64,000 bases of DNA. Source: Magicicada septendecula (taxonomy: Eukaryota > Arthropoda > Insecta > Hemiptera > Cicadidae). A program made the position numbers and the translations under genes. The notes beneath the pieces are model-generated. The model was not told the origin of the DNA. It saw only the letters and a list, made by a program, of their open reading frames with translations, and searched no databases. Shown here in pieces: positions 23,286-35,928 of this stretch; position 1 is the first letter of the stretch, and each line of letters starts with the position of its first letter. Location: NCBI GenBank assembly GCA_034769895.1, contig JAWRYS010000710.1, positions 372,001 through 436,000 of the forward strand, read 5' to 3'.

Positions 23286-24170
23286 AACATTAATAACAAC
23301 AATGTGTGTCATTAAGTTGCATTCCTGGATGTTTTATTGGCATTAACTTTAATGGCTACTTATTGTTCAACCTGTTACTGGAAGCAGATTATTTCTATAT
23401 ATGAGGTGCAGACACAATAACACAATGTATTGATATTATTCTAACCGTAACCTTATGCTCGGTGTAACTGTTGTGTATTTGGCAGGTGTGGACGGCATTT
23501 TTCTTTATAATTAATTTCTTGTGCATATCAAATGTACCACAACTGACAAGAATTTGAACACCATAAATTTCGAAGCATCAAATACAGTCAGAAATGGAAG
23601 AAAAGATAATCTGTAATAGCTTGGAGAGAGTGTATAATCAGGCTGAATAGGTATTTGCTACAAATGGATTCATATTTGCTGCAGACGTTTTATAAATGGC
23701 TGAGGATATATTAATATGGACAAGCATGTCAAGTATTTTTGCCTAAGAAGTAAAGAAAATGTTTTGCTTGAGCAGTGAAATTACAAAAATAGACAGCATT
23801 GGCAGTTTAAAACGCGCACACATTTAGGAGACAGCAGTTTTTTTGATTAAGTATCATTATTACTTGAGTATAAACCAGTGTTTTTCCACTACAATTATTT
23901 CATAATCAGCGTAGACTTACATGTTCACTGTTCAAGAAAATATAATGGAGAGGCACGTGTCTGTTTACAAAGTCTTAAATTCATTTGAAACTCCAGATAC
24001 CAGTATAGCATGAACCTTATAACAGTTATAAAATCATTTATTATTAAAGATAAAATAAATCGACAGGTACATATATGTATTTATGGTATTTATGTATTAC
24101 AAAATATTTGACATATTTATTTTTCGAAAGAGAGAGAGAGAGTGAGAGAGCGCGAGCGAGATTGAAAGGG
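23286..24170. other. No gene recognised
   Basis: AT-rich sequence without repeats shared elsewhere in the window. It ends in a GA-rich tract (24128-24165) and a short G run. Confidence 0.5.
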
Positions 24171-25641
24171 GGGGAATGTTGAGAGATTACAGATTCTGTT
24201 TTTCATGCCAAGCTGATAGACAACTTGCTTAGTTGGCTTATGTCATTGTCACAGTGTTGCCCATTGGAATTATTCTGCAGGGACCAGCAACATTGTAGAA
24301 CTCTAACTGTGACACTGTTTATACATAAGCCAACATCACACTACTATGACCAGTTAGTTTAATTTAAGAGTCTGTGCAATAAGTTATCGAGTTCAGTGTT
24401 ACTTAAAGTGATTAATGTATGTTATTAGGAATCAGTATTTATTGAAAGCGATAAGTTTGGAATTATTTATTGTGTTATGGAGTATTTAATATTGTTAGTG
24501 ACTTTTATTGATTGTTCCAATAATGCTTATTGGACAAATTTATACTTTGGAAAGCTGTTCTAAATGAGTATTGGTGTTTCATAAAAGTGGTATTAAAATT
24601 GCGAGTTACCAACTTCTGGAGTTCAATAATTTATTCCACTGTGTAAAGATCGCAGCAGTGTCAGAAGCGAAATACATAATTATAATCTTTATAAGTGGAA
24701 ACCAGAGAACAGATTTATCCTGATAGACACTTAGTCATAGTGGATGTAATGATATGAATCAAATATTTATGCTACCCTTTAGGGGTTATAATGAAAGAAG
24801 GGTAGTGTGAAGCAGAAGCAGAAAAATGACAATATGAGGGACATAAGCAGCACAGCAGATGCAAGAGCATACAACTGCATAGTTGTAACTCTTGCAATAT
24901 GATCTTAATAAACAAGTTACTAGAATGTCTGAAGTTGAAGAATGGGTGACAATCAAACTATCTGAAGTTGAAGAAGCAATGTCAACGGGCCTAATTTGTT
25001 CACTCAGTTGCAAGTATTAGAAAAAAAAACATTCAAACTGAAGTTGAGCAGTTCCTGAAACTATACCAGTGCACTTGAAAACAAGATGTTAAACATAATT
25101 ATGTACCAGTAATAAATAAAAATCGGTATGGAGAACCATACATGACTTCCATGTTATAAGATTTATGTTTAAAATAATTTACTTGAATTCGGTTCGGTAA
25201 TTTCTAAAAAAATATCCCCCACCCTCAAACTAATTTCACTATTTATAGATATTTTTGTTATTATGGGGTAGTCGTTTAATATAATGTTATTTTCAGTCAC
25301 TTTATCCATAAAAATTAGGTAGGCTTACTTTATTATTATATAGAAACTAAATTACGCAGATAATCATCCCTCCTCCGAAGCACTCCGAAGTCACTCATGG
25401 ACCCTGAGCATCTTGCAGAGGGTTCATTCCCTAAAGACGAAAAGTCTGTCTATGAACCGTTCCTCTGTAAACACGTGCAGTTACACTACACTGCCCAGCG
25501 ATCCACAGGAAGCAAATCGCTATCCACGCTGGACACTTTTTCGGCTTGCACGCGTTGTGTTGGTGTGGGTTTCGGCACTTTCCATTTAAAAAGCGTGCAA
25601 ATGTAAGAAAATAAACATGAGTGAGGCCAGAAATAATGCGA

Positions 25642-25642
<1 letters not shown>

Positions 25643-25688
<46 letters not shown>
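25643..25688. repeat. (GT)n microsatellite inside repeat R
   Basis: A pure GT run of 46 bp, at the homologous position to the longer interrupted run at 8700-8798. Confidence 0.95.
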
Positions 25689-25689
<1 letters not shown>

Positions 25690-26413
25690 GCCTGCCTTTT
25701 TATTGTGGTAATCATAATAATAAAATGGAAACGTAAACATTACATAATTGAGATATGTTTCCCTGCCATGAACGATATATTTTCTCTGATACATCATTTA
25801 AATTAAAATGAAAAAATATAGAATTTTGTTAAAGTGAAATGAAATGTTTCCACAGAAACTACTTCTTTGTTGTCAGTAACGTATTACACATATAAAACTT
25901 ATAAAATTTACTTCCTCCATCATCAGCTACCATTTTAATTTATAAATATCGGTATTGAGAACCATACGTGACTTCCATGTTCTAAGTTTTATATTTAAAA
26001 TCATTTACGTAATGAAATGTTTTCATAGAAACTGCTTCTTTCCACTTATTGCTTCAGCCTTAACCACAGTACTGTGGTCACTAACATATACCACCACACG
26101 TTATCACACTTGATTTTCACTGATGATGGCAGTCGACAGCACTGCGGAAACGTCTGGTTTTGCAGAAAACATTGGACTATGGCCAAACAGCCCAGGAAGG
26201 AATTTTAACAACAAACTACTACTTTGTTGCCGATAACGTAGTACACATATACAAATTATCCCCTCCCCCTTCAACTATAATTTTCATTTATAGAAAATTA
26301 CCCCCAGCCCGTTCAACTAGCCTCTTCATTTATAAATATTTCATCTACGTTTCTGCAGTGGATTATTAAGATCTTCTTATCGGGATACTTTATTTATCAA
26401 AATTAAGTACTTT

Positions 26414-28520
26414 ACTCTTGTTACAACAAAAAATGTTTCAGGTAAACTCCCCTTTCCCCGTAACCGATCTTCACCAAAATCAATAGGCCTTGAGTCTTCT
26501 ACAACTCAGGCACATATGTAACAAATTATTTGATTCTGTTTGAATTTACGGCAGTTATTGTTCGTCATGAAAAAATTTCTCTTGTTACAACATATAATGT
26601 TGCAGGTAAACTACCCCTTTCCCTCAACCGATCTTCACCAAAATCAACAGGCCTTGAGTACTCTACAATTTAGGGATGTGTGCAAAAACTTATTTGATTA
26701 TGTTTGAATTTACGGCAGTTATCGTTCGTCATAGAAAAAATTAACATCGTTATCACATAAAACGTTACAGGGAAACTACCCCTTTCTCTTAACTAATCTT
26801 CACCAAAATCAAAATGTCTTGAGTCCTCTAAAATTCAGGAAGGTATGCAAAAAATTATTTGATTCTGTTTGAATTTCCGGCTCCTATTGTTTGCCATAGA
26901 AAATACCCTTGTTAAAATATAAAACATTGCAGGTAAACTACCTCTTTCCCTTAACCGATCTTCAACAAAATCAACAGACCTTGAGTTCTGTATAATTCAA
27001 AAAGGTATGCAAAAGAGTAGTGTATTCTGTTTGAATTTACAGCAGTTATCGTTCGACATAGAAAAAATTACCCTTGTTAAAACATAAAATGTTGCAGGTA
27101 AACTACCCTATTCCCTTAGCCAATCTTCACCAAAACCAACAGGTCGTGAGAACCCTACAATTCAGAGCTGTATGCAAAATATTATTTGATTCTGTTTGAA
27201 TTTGCGGCTGTTATCGTTTGCCATAGAAAATACCCTTGTTAAAACATAAAACGTTGCAGGTAAACTACCCCTTTCCCTTAACCGATCTTCAACAAAATCA
27301 ACAGACCTTGAGTTCTGTATAATTCAAAAAGGTATGCAAAAGAGTAGTTTATTCTATTTGAATTTACGGCAGTTATCGTTCGACATAGAAAAAATTACCC
27401 TTGTTAAAACATAAAATGTTGCAGGTAAACTACCCCTTTCCCTTAACCATTCTTCACCAAAATCAACACACCTTGAAAACTCTAGAATTCAGGGATGTAT
27501 GCGAACATTATTTGATTCTGTTTGAATTTCCGGCTCCTATTGTTTGCCATAGAAAATACCCTTGTTAAAATATAAAACGTTGCAGGTAAACTACCCCTTT
27601 CCCGTAACCGATCTTCAAGAAAATCAACAGACCTTGAGTTGTGTATAATTCAAAAAGGTATGCAAAAGAGTAGTTTATTCTATTTGAATTTACGGCAGTT
27701 ATCGTTCGACATAGAAAAAATTACCCTTGTTAAAACATAAAATGTTGCAGGTAAACTACCCCTTTCCCTTAACCTTTCTTCACCAAAATCAACACACCTT
27801 GAAAACTCTACAATTCAGGGATGTATGCGAACATTATTTGATTCTGTTTGAATTTCCGGCTCCTATTGTTTGCCATAGAAAATACCCTTGTTAAAATATA
27901 AAACGTTGCAGGTAAACTACCCCTTTCCCGTAACCGATCTTCAACAAAATCAACAGACCTTGAGTTCTGTATAATTCAAAAAGGTATGCAAAAGAGTAGT
28001 TTATTCTGTTTTAATTTACAGCAGTTATCGTTCTCTTGTTAAAACATAATGCATTGCAGGTAAACTTCCCCTTTCCCTTAACCGTTCTTCACCAAAATCA
28101 ACACACCTTGAGAACTCTACAATTCAGGGATGTATGCGAAACATTATTTGATTCTGTTTGAATTTCCGGCTCCTATTGTTTGTCATAGAAAATACCCTTG
28201 TTAAAATATAAAACATTGCAGGTAAACTACCTCTTTCCCTTAACCGATCTTCAACAAAATCAACAGACCTTGAGTTCTATATAATTCAAAAAGGTATGCA
28301 AAAGAGTAGTTTATTCTGTTTGAATTTACGGCAGTTATCGTTCGACATAGAAAAAATTACCCTTGTTAAAACATAAAATGTTGCAGGTAAACTACCCCTT
28401 TCACTTAACCGATCTTCACCAAAAACAATAGGTCTTGAGAAATCTACAATTCAGGGCTGTATGCAAAACATTATTTGATTCTGTTTGAATTTGCGGCTGT
28501 TATCGTTTGCCATAGAAAAA
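26414..28520. repeat. Tandem array of about 13 monomers (about 161-165 bp) with two-monomer higher order
   Basis: Each monomer starts CTTGTTAAAAYATAAAAYRTTGCAGG in two parts and contains TTTGAATTT then a CATAGAAAA end. Starts from 26906 on are 26906, 27071, 27233, 27398, 27559, 27724, 27885, 28034, 28195 and 28360. The spacing alternates 165 and 161-162 except for one truncated unit (149). Two types alternate. Type B has CTTCAACAAAATCAACAGACC and GTATGCAAAAGAG. Type A has CTTCACCAAAATCAACACACC and a CCGGCTCCTATTG or GCGGCTGTTATCG end. Confidence 0.9.
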
Positions 28521-28839
28521 AATTAGACACACACACACAGACACTTTTCGAAAAATGACTTTTTTTTCATGTTTTGAGTGTAGTACAATCAGAATCTGCA
28601 ATAATCTCGAACACGATTTTTTTGCCATCACCATACTTCCATTTCCTTAAGGATCATGGAAGTAAAAAAATTACCCCCTCCCCCTTCTACTACCCTTTTG
28701 ATTTATAGATATTTCATCTATCTTTCTACAGTGGAATATTAAGACCTTCTTTTGAGGATACTTTATTTATCAAAATTAAGCACTTTACTCTTGTTAAAAC
28801 GTAAAACATTGCAGGTAAACTACCCCTTTCCCTTAACCA

Positions 28840-29065
28840 ATCTTCGCCAAAATCAATAGGCCTTGAGTCCTCTACAATTCAGGGCTGTATGCAAAAAATT
28901 ATTTGATTCTGTATGAATGTGCGGCTGTTATCATTTGCCATAGAAAAAATTGATCTTCGCCAAAATCAATAGGCCTTGAGTCCTCTACAATTCAGGGCTG
29001 TATGCAAAAAATTATTTGATTCTGTATGAATGTGCGGCTGTTATCATTTGCCATAGAAAAAATTC
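28840..29065. repeat. 113-bp perfect tandem duplication in R tail
   Basis: The ATCTTCGCCAAAATCAATAG...TAGAAAAAATT unit occurs at 28840 and 28953 with no visible difference, implying a very recent event. Confidence 0.9.
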
Positions 29066-29224
29066 TACACACAGACACACAGACACTTTTCGAAAAATTA
29101 CTTTTTTTCTTGTTTTGATGGTAGTACAATCAGAATCTGCCGTTACCTCAAACACGATTTTTTCGCCATGACCATACTTCCATTTCTGTATGGAACATGG
29201 AAATAAAATGGAAAGAGACTCCAG

Positions 29225-31650
29225 AAATTGATCACTGAATTACTAACCTTCACCAATTTGAAGCTGTCCATGCGTAAACTGGTGGACATGGAAAGAGAAA
29301 GTAATTTCACTCATTCTGACTTTAAAAGGACTACTGCAGAGGTCCTACAGGAAATACTGCCTGATAGCCAGAAAAGTACAGCAAATTAGTATAAATACTG
29401 AAATCATGTATGGAGACCAGCATCTCCACATTATGTACCATGCTGAACTAAATGCAAGACATCAGCATTCTAGGGAAAGTTTTTTTTAAGTAAGTGTCAT
29501 TTACACTTGCCTGTCCTGAAGCACTGAAGGAATTATGAATGCAGTTTGCAGTGCAGACATTTATTAAATTTATTGATAAGGTTAAAGATCGTGAACTGCA
29601 GCAAATGGTATAAGTAGCAAAGTATGGAAATCGTGCAGATGCCTTTGTGTATACACTACAGTTTGAGTCTGTTAAGTCAACATCGAGCTGTACCAGTGAC
29701 AGAGTGTGCACAAAAATAATTTGCCGACACAGACAATGAAGAAGAAATAAAGGAAACAGATCCAACAATGTCAGCACATCAAAACATAGTGAAGGAAAAA
29801 ATGGAAGTGCTTTGAGTGTAGGAAATCAGGTCATCTATAAAGAGTTTGCTGGTACAGAATCAGTTCAAGCAAACACAGAGGAACGAGCAGTATTTGGTAC
29901 AACAGGGTGTGTGCTGACCGCTGGAAAAACATACAGTTAAACAAGATACAAAATTTCACTTCAGAAAACTGCGGGAGGTAGATAGTTAAGAATGTGTTCA
30001 ACTGGTTGATCTCAATTACGGTTGACATGTAGTGAACAATATCAAAACTTATTTGCTTATCTTGCAGTTTATGGACTGCTGCTGGAAGCCTGTGAAAGTG
30101 TTTAGGAAAGTTTATACATGATAGTGCATAGTTTAAGTCAAGCTAGTTACTCACTTCAGATACCGAAGATGAAGCATTTCTTAGTGTGGACATTTTCAAC
30201 ATGTATGGGTTTGTAGTTCAAGTATAATGTTTAAAGGATCGGTCAAGAAGAGTTAACACTACACAAAAAATATGTCAGAAACATTGCAACTATGATAAAT
30301 CAAGTTGCCATAACTGTACCGCCAAACTGTGAAAACATTGTTGATAAAGTTTATGTAATTCCTAAGGGCATCCAGTGTTCCATACTTTAAATCAGGATCC
30401 TAAAGTTATTGTACTAGGCATTAGTTCGTTAGTGAGACCAGATATGACCAGAAATGTTCCTGTTAGAGCTGCAAATATTGAATACCAGACTACTACTTTA
30501 CAAATTGACACACAGTGGATAAAAATTTTTCATGTGGGTTGGGTAGCCAGAATTACACAACAAAGATCTTGGTCTTTAAATATGTCAAAAATACCAGAGG
30601 AACTGTTAAGCAATCTTCTAGCAATCTTTCAAAGGTCAGAAAGAAAATTGAAGATTTAAGAGAGTTTTTTATATGAATTAGAAGATACTTTTGTAGTTAG
30701 GGCCAGTTTTGTTGGAAAACCTCTCTAGTACAACATCTCATCAATACTGGAAATATAATAAGCATCTTCCTCAAACCAACTTCCTCAAAAACTTCCATTA
30801 CCTAAGCTAGAGAAATGACTCGTCTAGAACAGTACTTGTTGGTAGAGAAAATTATCGAGCTTCTTAAATTCTTGTCATTCTCTGGTAGTGCTGGAAAATT
30901 GTGGGCTGGATGTCTGCATAGACTACTGTAAGTTAAATGATGTAACAATGAAAGGCTGCTATCCACTACTTCATGTTGATGATATACGTGACATGCGGTC
31001 TGGAGCTCAGTGGATCTGATCCCCAAAAGCCCCACCTGAAACTTGCCTTGTTTACATGTGTAGCAGTGTTGTTATTTGTAATGTTTTGAGAATTATTTAC
31101 AAAATCTTAAGGATTCATTACCAGAATTTGCGATGGCCAATTGAAGTTAAGCCTGAAGAAGTGTACACTATTTCAGAAGGAAATATGATACATGAGCTGT
31201 TTGGTCTCAGCAGCAGCTGTTAATGTGTATTTTGAAGTAAACAGTGTGAAAGTTTTGTACAGTTTTGTAAAAAGGTTTTGTACAGGAGCAGTTTTACCCC
31301 ACGTGCAAAAGTCTGAAGAACATAGAATAGCTTATTATAGCAAGACCTTTCCAAAACAAAGAAATTATTTTATGACAAGAAGAGAGTTGCTAGCTATTGT
31401 CTAAACTTTGGAGGATTCCTTACATACCTGTATGAAAGAGAGTTTTTAGTAAGAACAGCTCGTGCTGCACTTACATAGCTTTTGAGATTTAAAAATCTGG
31501 AAAGCAGTTGCTAAGGTGGTGTAACCCTTTACAAGAATACAACTTAAAAGTAAAACATTTTGGGGAGGCACTTACAAGGTAATACTGATGCATTTTCCTA
31601 TGCCCAGAAAATTGGCAACATTGCTGGAAAAAGAGAAGAAGATAAGGCAA
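29225..31650 (+). pseudogene. Ty3/gypsy gag-pol remnant
   Basis: Many stops and frameshifts, but the order of fragments is diagnostic. A zinc knuckle CFECRKSGHL-stop-RVC lies at about 29805-29855. The segment before reverse transcriptase, with PVRAANIEYQTTTL and IPEELLSNLLAIFQRS, lies at about 30455-30650. A DYRKLND-like block followed by CYPLLHVDDI lies at about 30910-30990. A LSLKKCTLFQKEI segment lies at about 31145-31190. RNase H GAVLPHVQKSEEHRIAYYS and RRELLAIV lie at about 31280-31403, and an RNase H C-terminal GNTDAFSYAQ at about 31580. Upper integrase parts beyond 31850 are only suggestive. Confidence 0.75.
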
Positions 31651-34602
31651 GTGAAACGATGCAGCCATTAATATACTTCTCAGCAGGTGGTTTGATGGCA
31701 CAAGATTTCTGAGAAAGATAAGTGGGTGATGACAATATTGGACCAATTGTAATAGCAAAAGAGAAAGGTCATCAGCCTGAAACGGGACACGTAGTATGAG
31801 TGTTATTTTTGTTCAAGAATTGAACAGTTTTTCATTATAAGTAACATGGAGCCAAGCAACAAAAGTTTTTATGGTACATAATGTGGATAATTGCAATGAG
31901 AAGCAGACTGGAAAACATGGGCGTGAATGTGAATACTAACATTGGAATGCAGCACATACACAATGGATGCAAAATTTCCTTTAAAACATGAGGAGCATAT
32001 CTAAAAAGATTCTAACAACGGTGTGCATAGAACCAATTGAAACAATGGAGTCAAGGGTTGCACTCCAAGTTTCTATGCATCGCCAGACGCTCCACTCCAA
32101 GTTTCTATGCATCGCCAGATGCTCCACCCAAATATGGTGTAGTTGCAGCCAAGTCGCCATGCAGTACTCATAAAAAAAAGGCAGTGACTTGTGAACGTGT
32201 TCAAAATGTGTGTAAGAAGTAGTAATTGGCTATAAACAATTTCTTTACTATGTAAAGCAATGCGGGATATAAATTTTAATATTTGAGTAAAATAATTTAA
32301 ATGTTTAGTGAAGTAAATAGGAGAAATTAGTGCAAACAGTCTCTTACCGAATGACCACGTTGTTCAGGTCGAATAGGGCAATGCCCCTATAAACTCAGCA
32401 TCATTTGTGCAAAATTTTTTTAACTGTTTTGGTGGCTTACTAATGGAACATTTTTGGTGGATCCAACAAAGAATAATGGAAATTGAACAGTAAGTGCAAT
32501 ACCGACACGTGATGTGCAATCAGGGAACTTGAGTGCAATCTACAGGTGAGACCATGTTGATACAACAACAGTGTTACTCCATGGACAGATAAGTAGCAGA
32601 AAATAAAATAAAGAGTGAAATAAACAAAATGTTGGGGGCTGTAAATGTTGGTTGCTGAGAGAGGGAATGGGTCAGAAAGGGGGGGGGGGAGAAAGCACAA
32701 GCAAGTGCAAATGACCTTACAAAGTACTGATTTTCTATTGATAATTAGTGTTTATGTCCGTTAGGTATAAGGAAAACAATATTGGCAGTTAAGTAATAGA
32801 CAATATTGGCAGTTAAGTAATAGAATAAATAAATGAAAAGAATCATGAAGTGATTAGGCATTCCTGTCAGCAGGTAATCCAATTTGCGATATTCCTTTTC
32901 TGTAGTCATTAGATTATAATAACCTATTTTGATTCATTTATAACAAAACATTAATAATTTATAATATTAATCAGAAATATTAATTCATATAATGAGTGTA
33001 TGTTTTCTTTCAGTTTTATTAGATATGAAAAAGTTTATAGTCTAACTTGTACACTATTCTTATAATTAAATTTTGCTTTAAGAACTGTCTTAAATTCAAT
33101 TCTAAAAGGGTACACTATGTATAATTTAAAAAAAAGTATTTTAAAAAGGACATGTACTTTTAAATAATTTTTAAAATTACTATTAAAATCTTAAAAATTT
33201 TAAAAAGAATGTTTAAAACAGCTGAATTATTATTATCATTGTTATAACTGTTATAATTGAATCATTATTATCACTGGTTGAAAGTAGTTTGTTACTAGAT
33301 TTCTGTACATAGGATATAAATATGTTAAACCAAAGATATAGCCTATGCAGACTGGGCACGATGAGTTTATGTATTGCAGTGCAGCAAACATTATGAACTT
33401 AATGAATTAGTATATCACAGAAGTTAATGGTTGATGAATTATTATAATTAGTGTGATTAATAATAATAATAATAACAGGTTAAAAAGGCCTAACTTCAGT
33501 TGAAATGGCCTATGTTCAGCAAGCTGAAATCTGGATGCCATTAACAAAGTGAGAAGTTCGATCATGAATGGCTGTTGGCGAAGTGTCCAAGAAATTTTTG
33601 ATGACATTGGGATTAGCAGGGTGAGCAGTGGTTCTAATGTGTGATTTTTAAAGGCAATTTGAGTATCACAAGACATGATGAAGTGCACAAATGATGATCT
33701 TGACTTTCTGGTGATGAATTGTGTGTATGGGTGTGATCTAGAAATTGCAGTAAATCAGTAGTTGCAGTAGAAGACTTCAATCTCATCCAAAAAAGCAAAA
33801 CAGGTGAGGAACAAAGCCAGATTGTCTGTAATTGGGTGTTATTTTTTACTCCTAGAGTTGTGCATGATAAGTGCATACCAGAAGTTGATGCAGTTTGGCA
33901 CAAGAAACTAGAAAGACTATATCTGTTGTTAGACTTATGCAACTGACAGTTGCACTGTGACAACACCCCAGCCTACGTTTGGTGCAGGATTTAGGCAAGC
34001 ACAGAATTCCCCAAGTTCATCAGGCTTCCCTTATTTCTTATGGTAAGGACTTTGTGAGTTTAGTTGTTTCCTAAGCTGAAGGTGACGCAGAAAGTGTCCA
34101 GATTTGGGGGTCATGAAACACAAAGTAAAAAACATAATGGATTAAATTCTTGAAGTTATAAGGGGACTGTTTTGAAGTTTGGCAGATAACAGACAAGCTG
34201 TTTTTTCCCTGGCTTACATAATTTTTTAATACACCCCTGGTTAAATAATTAATTTAATATATTTAAAATCAACTAAATTTAAACATAAACTTTAGTCACT
34301 ATAATATTGACGACTCGGAACACAAAGTTTTTTATAAGTAAAAACGTAAAGTTTTACCTTACAGCCTAAACCGGCTTTCACCTATAGAAGGCTTCATCAG
34401 AGGCTTAAGTAACGGACACGTCATGGACAACGAAATCCAAGAATAAACTTTAGATTAAAATATACCAGTATGTAGGATTCCATCAGTGTTATTCTTATGT
34501 GTAAAATCATATTACATTTTCTGTACCAGTGTAACAGACTGTTCCATTGTTCATTTTTTTTAGTATTTTATCAGTATAATAGAGTAATGTTTCAACTTGC
34601 AG
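31650..34602. other. No gene recognised; possible integrase debris then AT-rich DNA
   Basis: 31850-32060 may hold integrase zinc-finger debris but is too degraded to call. A unit of about 38 bp containing CCAAGTTTCTATGCATCGCC is duplicated at 32066-32135. 33060-33260 is very AT-rich. 34320-34430 contains a CTGATGA...GAAA arrangement on the minus strand (see rejected list). Confidence 0.4.
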
Positions 34603-34686
34603 GTATGATCAACTCGGTGCCAACCCAGAGTTTCCTCACCAAGTTCAATTAACAGCACAGAGAATGTTAATTTCATTCTCGAACAG
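34603..34686 (+). CDS. Candidate internal host exon (84 bp), gene not identified
   Basis: A pyrimidine-rich stretch and TTGCAG (ending 34602) precede an 84-bp open segment, followed by CAG|GTAATA (donor at 34687). Only one frame is open. It has a split codon at each end (phase 2 in, phase 2 out), and the 27 whole codons read YDQLGANPEFPHQ, then VQLTAQRMLISFSN. Composition, balanced amino acid use and consensus splice sites look like a real conserved internal exon rather than transposon debris. The other two frames contain stops. I do not recognise the protein. No partner exon was found within several kb either side, which suggests long introns filled with transposons. Confidence 0.5.
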
Positions 34687-35770
34687 GTAATAAAATTATT
34701 ATTATTATTTTAATAGACACTTGTGTAATTTCATATACGTGTTTTACAATACTATTTACTGACTGTAAGTGAACCCCTCTTTTATATTTATATATTTTAT
34801 TATATATTCTGTTGGAACATGGAAGAAATGAAGTTTGTATTTTTTCAATTCAAGTATGATAGTCTCTGGTTATTATAATTGTTATATAACTGTTGAAGTA
34901 ATAATTCCAAAACGTTTTTGCCTTGAAACACATTGCTTAGATGTGAGGCAATATTGTGGCACATTTGCAGAGCAAGTGGCAACCCACCTGCTAGTAGACC
35001 GATCACTCCCAAACCCTAGCGAAGCATGTGTAAACCAATCAGTACTTATCTCAAGTTCAGTTTATGGTTATGCTAACGTAGAATTGACGAGCAAAGAATT
35101 GACTTTACTATGCACCTTTTTTAGTATTAATATTTAGTACCTAAAATTTGTGTTCAAAATGGATAAGTTTGTGTTACTAGACAAAATTAACAAAGGATGC
35201 GGATAAAATGTGAACTATGGGAATTCAGAGACAAACGCGCAAGCACGTCTCACACTGCCAACCACTCTACAGTTGTACTGAAAAGTTTGTCATTAGAATG
35301 TATGTTTCCCAGCTGTGAATATTTGAGCATCGATTTTTATTACAAATATAAGCTAATATTGGGCGTGTCATGTTACAAAGTATGTCATTTGAAACTATAT
35401 AGAATAACGAACTATAAAGTTTAAATATTTTAATGCTCTTACTGTAATTTTCAGACGGGCAAGTTTTCAGGTCGTGTATGAGTTTTACTTTGACTGTACA
35501 AACGTCAAGCAGCGTAGGGGAACATACTGTATCCCTACACAACTGGCAGTGCCAGTGCTACTACGCTTCTCCTCTCTGGGTAAAATGTTAACATAACCGT
35601 GTAGTAGTTAAGTTTGGTAGTGTGGATCCTTAATGGATCATACATTTTTAGCTAATTGATAGAACATCTAAAGTGAAGAAGATTATTGTGGAAATACAAC
35701 AAAAATTCATCTGGAACAGGTGTTAGTGCCAAGCCACCTTCTCAGGTCAGTTCATTTTCTGTTGCAATCT
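34687..35770. other. No gene recognised
   Basis: Likely intronic if the exon at 34603-34686 is real. The open frame at 34835-35137 has no splice context or family signature. Confidence 0.4.
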
Positions 35771-35771
35771 A

Positions 35772-35921
35772 TATATTTTTGTATGCGTTTAGGTGTTCAA
35801 AATAACGTTTTTTTTTCAGCTGTATTTGTTTGTCCTAAATATAATAAATGTTACATAGGACAAACAAAAAAACTGCTGAAAAAATGTTATTTTGAACACC
35901 TAAATGCATACAAAAAAACAG
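35772..35921. repeat. 150-bp near-perfect palindrome
   Basis: The arm 35772-35820 (TTTTTGTATGCGTTTAGGTG...) is inverted at 35873-35921 with about two mismatches. The spacer contains a second nested inversion, TTTGTTTGTCCTA / TAGGACAAACAAA. The right half is the GIY-YIG coding strand and the left half is its inverted copy. Confidence 0.92.
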
Positions 35922-35928
35922 AAATATT

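Larger units (their letters stand above)
25117..29205. repeat. Dispersed repeat family R, copy B, greatly expanded
   Basis: It starts AATCGGTATGGAGAACC (25117) and ends with the same inverted ACTTCCATG-type tail (about 29170-29205). It is colinear with 8183-9011 to about 25890. It then restarts with a second 5' end (about 25945) and a 13-monomer array (26414-28520). Two tails follow (about 28500-28665 and 28685-29205). The short inverted termini suggest a non-autonomous DNA element, and the whole is nested or recombined copies. No coding capacity. Confidence 0.7.
24178..32230 (+). mobile_element. Decayed Ty3/gypsy retrotransposon, split by repeat R
   Basis: The 3' half (29225-31650) has recognisable gag zinc knuckle, reverse transcriptase and RNase H remnants. 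The 5' limit is tentative. A TGTTGAGAG start at 24178 and AGTGTCAGAAGCG near 24657 resemble an LTR start and an LTR-end/primer-site junction. A Glu-rich gag-like start at 24921 follows. Repeat R (25117-29205) separates the halves. No second LTR was found, so the boundaries are inference. Confidence 0.45.

Noticed and set aside
26414-28520. CRISPR-like regular spacing
   Set aside because: The whole 161-165 bp unit is repeated, so there are no unique spacers, and the DNA is eukaryotic. It is a satellite-like array.
34335-34425. CTGATGA ... GAAA arrangement on the minus strand resembling a hammerhead ribozyme
   Set aside because: Stem II is only 3 bp and the position after the cleavage-site U would be G, which hammerheads do not allow. 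I would not call it without a covariance-model hit.
34835-35137. 100-codon open frame as a host gene
   Set aside because: It is AT-rich, lacks splice context and a family signature, and its length is not unusual for this composition.
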